From DATHSY01 sp046729855 (GTDB taxonomy: Bacteria > Actinomycetota > UBA4738 > HRBIN12): a DNA stretch of 37,172 nt. Positions 33,901-37,172 of the stretch are shown piece by piece; the first letter of the stretch is position 1; the number at the start of each line of letters is the position of its first letter. Made by a program: the position numbers and the translations under genes. The stretch spans positions 1-37,172 of the forward strand of contig JBKPHM010000110.1 in NCBI GenBank assembly GCA_046729855.1, written 5' to 3'. The notes under the pieces were generated by a model. The model was not told where the DNA came from and made no database searches. It saw only the letters and a program-made list of their open reading frames with translations.

Positions 33901-36135
33901 CGGCGCTCCGCGAAGCGGCTGCGCGCGTTGGTTGCCGTCCTTACCGTGGCAGCCCTCGTCGCATCGAGCCTGGCGTTGATCGCCATGGACCGAGGTCGTC
34001 GCGCCGAGCAGGAGGCGACGATCGCGCGAGCTCGAGAGCTGGCCGCGGCGGCGGTCGCCAATCTGGATGTCGACCCAGAGCGCAGCATCTTGTTGGCGAT
34101 GCAGGCGGTCGAGGCCACGCGGTCGGTGGATGGGTCCGTTCTCCCCGAGGCCGAGGAGGCCCTGCATCGGGCCGTCACCACCTCGAGGCTCGTCCGATCG
34201 CTGCCCGGGGGCAGGGCCCTCGACTGGAGTGCAACGGGGGTCTACGTGGCCGTGGATGCCGACAACACCGGGAGGCTGGACATCAGAAGCCCCGAGAATG
34301 GCAAGAGCATCCTCTCGATCGTAGGGCCCCCCGCCCACATCAACGACGTCGCGTTCAGCCAGGACGGATCATTGCTTGCAGCGGCGTCGGACGATGGTCA
34401 GATCACGGTGTGGGACACGAAGCACGGGAACCTTGTCGCCAGCATGACCGGAGCTGAGCCTTCATCGGATCCTACGTTCAGCCGGGACGGCTCGCTCGTG
34501 ATCGGTGCCTGGCCCCAATCGGGTATGGTCAAGATACTGGACGTTGCCACTGGCACGGTGATCCGTACGCTCCGGCACCTCCCAGGTGCATCACACACCG
34601 CAATCAATCGTCGCGCGACGACAATCGTTGTCGGGACCGAGGGCGAAGTTCCCTGCATCGGGCCAACCGTTGTCAGGATCGACCTTCGCACCGGACAGCG
34701 TTTCCCCTTTCCGCATTTTGACCCGTGTGGGTCCTCCTTCGTGACCTGGAGTCCGGACGGTCGATACATTGCCGCTGCCGGCAACGGGTGCAAACTGACG
34801 ATCTGGTTCGCGGCCACTGGGAAGGTGCAGTCCACCCCGCTCGGCCACACCGACTGCGTCGTCGCCGCCGACTGGAGCTCGGATTCGAGACGCCTGGTGA
34901 CAGGCTCCTACGACGGCACCGCCAGGGTCTGGGAGATCACCTCCAGCGGAGCTCAGCAGCGGGTCGTCCTTCCAACAGAGGGGAACGGTGTCGTGTCAGA
35001 TGTAGCGTTCTCGCCTGACCAGACACGGGTTATCACGACGACAGGGCGGACGGAGGTCGCCAGGATCTGGGACGTGAGCACTTCGGGGGGCGCGGAGTGG
35101 GCAATCTTCCCCCCTCGCGGCCCCGGACAGCAGGAATCCGTCGGCACCAGGAACCCCCGTACCCCGGTAGGGTTCGCCGCATTCATCGCCGACGGACATG
35201 TGATCGTCCAGGACCGCACGCCCCGACTGGCAATCTGGGACGTCCAGAAGAAGCGGAAGGTCGGAACGATCGGTCCCTCCCCGGCGGCCGGGGATGAGTG
35301 GGCGTTTGAGCCCCCGAGGTTCGACGTGACCTCCGATGGCGCGACGGTGGCGATCTCTCGTGGTTACGGAGGAATCGTCTGGGACTCAGTTACCGAGAAA
35401 GAGCTCTACTCGTTCGGACGTCCGGATTTCGATCTGAGCCCCAGCGGGGATTTCCTCGCCCTCCACACGGGGTCCTCCGGGGGTGTCAGGATCTTCGATC
35501 GGTCCGGCCACGAGGTGGCCTTCTTGATCGCCCCGGACGGGCTCGGGGTCGGTGGGATACAGCTGAGCCCCGACGGTAGCCGGATCGCCATCGCGGCGGG
35601 CAAACAAGTGATGATCGTGGATTGGGAGGAAGGCCCACGCGACGTGTCCGGGCTCCCCGTCGGCGCGCGTGTGTCCACGATCCACACCCAGAGCGAGGAG
35701 TTGGCATTTAACTCTAGCGGGAGGCTGCTCGCCACGGCAGGGGACGATCGTAGGCCGGAGGTCTGGGACGTCGAGACGGCAGAACTGAGGGTGACGTTCC
35801 CCACCCAGCCCGGCGACATCTATGGGATGGCCTTCAGTCCCGACGGGTCACGTTTAGCGACCGGAAGCGCAGATGGGACCGTCCGACTACTCGACGCGCG
35901 TTCGGGCCAATTGCTGTTCACGCTGCCGAGCGACGGACATCCTGTGAGTCGAGTGTCGTTCAGTCCTGACGGATCGATGCTCGCCGTGTCGACTACGGAC
36001 GGCTCGGCGCGGATCTGGGCCCTCGACATTGACGACCTGTTACAGATTGCACAACAGAAGCTGACACGGTCGTTGACCGGCGAAGAGTGTTGGCGATTTC
36101 TGCACGTCGATGCCTGCCCCGATCCCACTGCGTGA
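30946..36135 (+). CDS. BTAD regulator - Ser/Thr kinase - nSTAND1 NTPase - membrane helix - WD40 fusion protein
   Basis: 1,729 residues. Residues 1-75: OmpR-type winged helix (FRVLGPLEVSV, TLQSYVTRLRKALG). 95-245: bacterial transcriptional activator domain (ARFELLLREAKAAA to LGVDPADKLQRLHEQIL). 253-512: kinase with K282 (DVAIKVI), VVHGDIKPTN (HGD replaces HRD) and SDFAIA (DFA replaces DFG). 528-990: nSTAND1 NTPase: NPYKGLRPF, Walker A VGPSGCGKS (K579), Walker B LFLVIDQLEELF. About 994-1015: one membrane helix (LVAVLTVAALVASSLALIAM). 1085-1690: ten or more WD40-like repeats, ending LTGEECWRFLHVDACP. The GTG at 30946 starts the homology; an earlier TTG at 30808 falls inside the operator array. 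Proteins with these modules are known in Actinobacteria but their targets are not. The helix suggests the WD40 part may be outside the cell (inference). Confidence 0.92.
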   Translation: MLFRVLGPLEVSVEHRQIPLGGPKQRSVLANLLVRRNQVVPAEDLIDQVWGDEPPDTARKTLQSYVTRLRKALGRERLEWRAPGYILHLDSGELDAARFELLLREAKAAAERPDTASALYRRALELWRGSAFADLGEDGLLPAEAMRLEELRMQAVEGMVAADLDAGRQADVVAQLESLIREEPLREGFWGQLMLALYRCGRQADALAAYQRARNVLADELGVDPADKLQRLHEQILRHDPALEAVHDGLRGYELIEEIGQGSIGVVHRGRQPHLDRDVAIKVIRSELADEPEFIRWFEAEAQLVARLEHPNIVPLYDYWREPVGAYLVMRWIRGGSLDDVLRSRALDLETVARLEQDLARALSFAHDLGVVHGDIKPTNVLLDEDGNAYLSDFAIATHLPGIQANRRHVRPTPAYLSPEQIRNERSTRRTDLYSLGLLVHQALCGGRLISETPRVVLLQKQPQEPLPPVTERRPDLSSAVDAVIARATAEDPADRFADAAEFDLAFREALHTDRASAVRVGGDLKPNNPYKGLRPFSEADAVDFFGRDVLVDHLLARLDESVEGHRFVGLVGPSGCGKSSAVRAGLVPALRSGAKAGSDTWFFVDMMPGPYPFEELEASLLRIATNPPATLIDLFMGQAGLVDAVERVLPPDGSELFLVIDQLEELFTHVDDEETRARFLASIASAALDPRSRVRVLVTLRADYYDRPLVYPGFGPLLASRTETVTPLTPAELELAVALPAARVGVKLEPTLVAEIVADASAGLGALPLLQYALTELFERRQNGTLTLSGYREVGGVGGALAGRAEHLYATRGTEAGKEATRQLLLRLVNIDESVEDVRRRVRRTQLESLEGDRDAMRAAIDAFTRHRLLTADRDRATREPTVEVAHEALLRCWPRLRGWIDSAREDLRSHRRLATEAAEWERSGRDTSFVLRGSRLSQFEAWSESTGIALSSAEREYLKASVIEREIERAAEKTRRERERFLERRSAKRLRALVAVLTVAALVASSLALIAMDRGRRAEQEATIARARELAAAAVANLDVDPERSILLAMQAVEATRSVDGSVLPEAEEALHRAVTTSRLVRSLPGGRALDWSATGVYVAVDADNTGRLDIRSPENGKSILSIVGPPAHINDVAFSQDGSLLAAASDDGQITVWDTKHGNLVASMTGAEPSSDPTFSRDGSLVIGAWPQSGMVKILDVATGTVIRTLRHLPGASHTAINRRATTIVVGTEGEVPCIGPTVVRIDLRTGQRFPFPHFDPCGSSFVTWSPDGRYIAAAGNGCKLTIWFAATGKVQSTPLGHTDCVVAADWSSDSRRLVTGSYDGTARVWEITSSGAQQRVVLPTEGNGVVSDVAFSPDQTRVITTTGRTEVARIWDVSTSGGAEWAIFPPRGPGQQESVGTRNPRTPVGFAAFIADGHVIVQDRTPRLAIWDVQKKRKVGTIGPSPAAGDEWAFEPPRFDVTSDGATVAISRGYGGIVWDSVTEKELYSFGRPDFDLSPSGDFLALHTGSSGGVRIFDRSGHEVAFLIAPDGLGVGGIQLSPDGSRIAIAAGKQVMIVDWEEGPRDVSGLPVGARVSTIHTQSEELAFNSSGRLLATAGDDRRPEVWDVETAELRVTFPTQPGDIYGMAFSPDGSRLATGSADGTVRLLDARSGQLLFTLPSDGHPVSRVSFSPDGSMLAVSTTDGSARIWALDIDDLLQIAQQKLTRSLTGEECWRFLHVDACPDPTA

Positions 36136-36559
36136 GGGCATGATTTGTTGGATGAGTTGCTCGCGGGCCTCCTTGTTGTTGAGGACCGCAACCAGCAGAG
36201 CAGTCAACTCATTGATAGTCGGCTTTGTTTTCCATAGAAGGCATCATCGGCCTCCCAGATTCTCCAACGGGACATAGCGGGGAAGTACGCGGCTCGTGTT
36301 CGTCTTGCGAGCGTGGCCGTCTTCGCCAACGACCTTTGAGCTTCGCCGCTCGCTTTACCGCACGTCCTCCTGCGCCAGAGGTCGTCAACCTAGGCTGACG
36401 ATCGCACGGCGGATGCTCAGCGAAAGTCGAGTGAGCAGTCCTCCAGCGGAAGTCGGCGCGCCTCGCCAGGAGCCTTCCAGGGTCGCTGCCGTCCGGACGA
36501 GTGCGTGTCCGCCGCGGGATGCGGGACGAATGCCGATTCTGTCACCCTGAGCGGCGGGC
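36136..36559. other. no intact gene
   Basis: About 36145-36230 is noticeably AT-richer. On the minus strand it reads TKPTINELTALLVAVLNNKE and AREQLIQQIMP, which looks like a real helical peptide, but it has no ATG/GTG start and runs antisense into the regulator gene. It may be the remnant of a small gene. Nothing else is recognisable. Confidence 0.35.
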
Positions 36560-36865
36560 TCAATCAAGCGCGAAAGGGCCTCTGACCTGTGAGTTTAGGT
36601 AGTGCCCCCGGGGCGAACCGAACGAAAGGGACGAAAGCGGCCGATCACGTTCGTCCAGGTAGAAGCGACGTACTGCCTTGAGGCATGAGCGACCAGAGAA
36701 CGTCCGCGTCCCAAGGGCCTCCTGGATGCGGGCCTCGCTGCGGTCCATCGGTGCGGGAGGCGGTCCACCCACGAAGGGCAACACCAGGGCGACGCTCCCT
36801 TCGTCCAAGGCACGGATCGCGGCCTTTACCACGGGTCCGTCAATCGAATCGCAATGCGGTGGCAT
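36560..36865 (-). CDS. DUF6448-like protein, 3' end replaced by a repeat
   Basis: The first 32 residues are the DUF6448 signature MPPHCDSIDGPVVKAAIRAL, then DEGSVALVLPFV. A perfect AGGAGG lies 6 bases before the ATG at 36865. After LPFV the sequence loses family character (GGPPPAPMDRSEARIQEALG) and the last 29 codons (YLDERDRPLSSLSFGSPRG onward) are repeat copy A read in reverse. Intact relatives carry a longer C-terminal domain, so this copy is probably inactive. It starts 18 bases after the LLM oxidoreductase stop: one operon. Confidence 0.6.
   Translation of the reverse strand: MPPHCDSIDGPVVKAAIRALDEGSVALVLPFVGGPPPAPMDRSEARIQEALGTRTFSGRSCLKAVRRFYLDERDRPLSSLSFGSPRGHYLNSQVRGPFALD
36582..36668. 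repeat. dispersed repeat, copy A
   Basis: Counterpart of copy B (23555-23639), with the identical block ACGAAAGGGACGAAA and flanking CTGACCTGTGA, GTGCCCCCGG and CAGGTAGAAG. It forms the 3' end of the DUF6448-like frame. Confidence 0.6.
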
Positions 36866-36883
36866 CGAGTGCCTCCTGGGTGG

Positions 36884-37172
36884 TCATCGCTCCCTGCGGT
36901 CCCGCCAGCCGAGCTCCGGCGCGACGTAGCGCAGGATCGACTCGATGGCATGCGCGTTGTAGTCCACACCGAGCTGGTTCGGCACGGTCAGTAGAAGCGT
37001 GTCGGCGGCAGCGACGGCGGTGTCTTCCTTAAGCTGCCCGACCAGCTCCTCGGGCTCGGCGGCGTACGACCGTCCGAAGACCGCCCGTGTGTTCGCGTCG
37101 ATGTAGCCGATCTGGTCGCGCTCCTGCTGTGATCGGCCGAAGTAGGCACGGTCACGGTCGTCGACGATGGCG
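36884..37172 (-). CDS. C-terminal part of an LLM class flavin-dependent oxidoreductase (cut by window edge)
   Basis: 95 codons are visible before the TGA at 36884; the gene continues beyond the window. They read DRDRAYFGRSQQERDQIGYI, then NTRAVFGRSYAAEPEELVGQ, TLLLTVPNQLGVDYNAHAIE and SILRYVAPELGWR. This is the C-terminal end of the luciferase-like monooxygenase superfamily: the FGxSY/AEPEELVGQL segment, the LLLTVPNQLGVDYN strand and the final helix. These enzymes use reduced flavin and oxygen to oxidise small organic substrates. The substrate cannot be told. It is followed by the DUF6448-like gene in the same operon. Confidence 0.85.
   Translation of the reverse strand, partial: AIVDDRDRAYFGRSQQERDQIGYIDANTRAVFGRSYAAEPEELVGQLKEDTAVAAADTLLLTVPNQLGVDYNAHAIESILRYVAPELGWRDRRER

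Noticed and set aside
30946..36135. Anti-phage defence system around the nSTAND1 protein
   Set aside because: nSTAND ATPases do occur in defence, but there is no effector nuclease, protease or toxin domain here and no other defence gene nearby; the BTAD and kinase modules point to regulation.
23555..36668. CRISPR array or retron-like structure from the repeats
   Set aside because: The repeats are four dispersed, diverged copies with no regular spacing, no spacers, and no cas or reverse transcriptase gene in the window.

Overview
The window is high-GC DNA with GTG and TTG starts, AGGAGG-type ribosome sites and families typical of Actinomycetota: a BTAD regulator fused to a kinase and WD40 repeats, a class III cyclase, an OsmC protein, DUF4386 and DUF6448 proteins, and many small lipoproteins. 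I cannot place the lineage more precisely. Coding density is low. Intact genes are separated by stretches of 0.3 to 1.1 kb with no convincing gene, and many recognisable genes carry one or two single-base frameshifts or lack an end. Either this is decaying accessory DNA or the assembly has residual indels; several large genes (30946-36135, 9035-10309, 21055-22011) are clean, which argues against uniformly poor sequence.

Layout. 1-3.0 kb: PEBP/YbhB-like protein, PHP-family phosphatase and a small membrane-protein operon, all on the minus strand. 3.2-3.7 kb: a frameshifted IS transposase remnant. 4.1-5.1 kb: OsmC and an ECF sigma factor cut short inside its DNA-binding helix-turn-helix, with a palindrome upstream. 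5.3-8.6 kb: a lipoprotein, a 52-residue membrane protein, a hydrolase pseudogene, a cupin-adenylate cyclase fusion and a RibD/DHFR-like reductase. 9.0-12 kb: a secreted seven-repeat delta-60 protein, a decayed tRNA-Val(TAC)-like sequence and a membrane protein. 12.3-15.8 kb: a lipoprotein next to a cytochrome b561-like protein, then membrane proteins.

16-20.7 kb is a gene graveyard: pieces of a nucleotidyltransferase, an S9 peptidase, an MFS transporter and a transglutaminase-like protein, interspersed with three decayed copies of one small unrecognised gene. 21-23 kb: an LD-carboxypeptidase and a membrane-anchored hypothetical protein. 24.2-27.3 kb: an amino-acid-type binding protein without a signal peptide and a cluster of small membrane proteins, two frameshifted. 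28.3-30.6 kb: three lipoproteins, one built on the SecD P1-head fold, around a tyrosine-integrase fragment.

The centrepiece is at 30.8-36.1 kb: a 1,729-residue protein joining an OmpR-type winged helix plus BTAD, a Ser/Thr kinase domain, an nSTAND1 NTPase, one membrane helix and a C-terminal WD40 region. Upstream lie a candidate leaderless promoter and a symmetric array of four GGTTGA half-sites. If the topology is as it appears, this is a membrane-tethered transcription regulator with an outward-facing propeller. The window ends in an operon of an LLM flavin monooxygenase (cut by the window edge) and a DUF6448 protein whose 3' end runs into a dispersed repeat.
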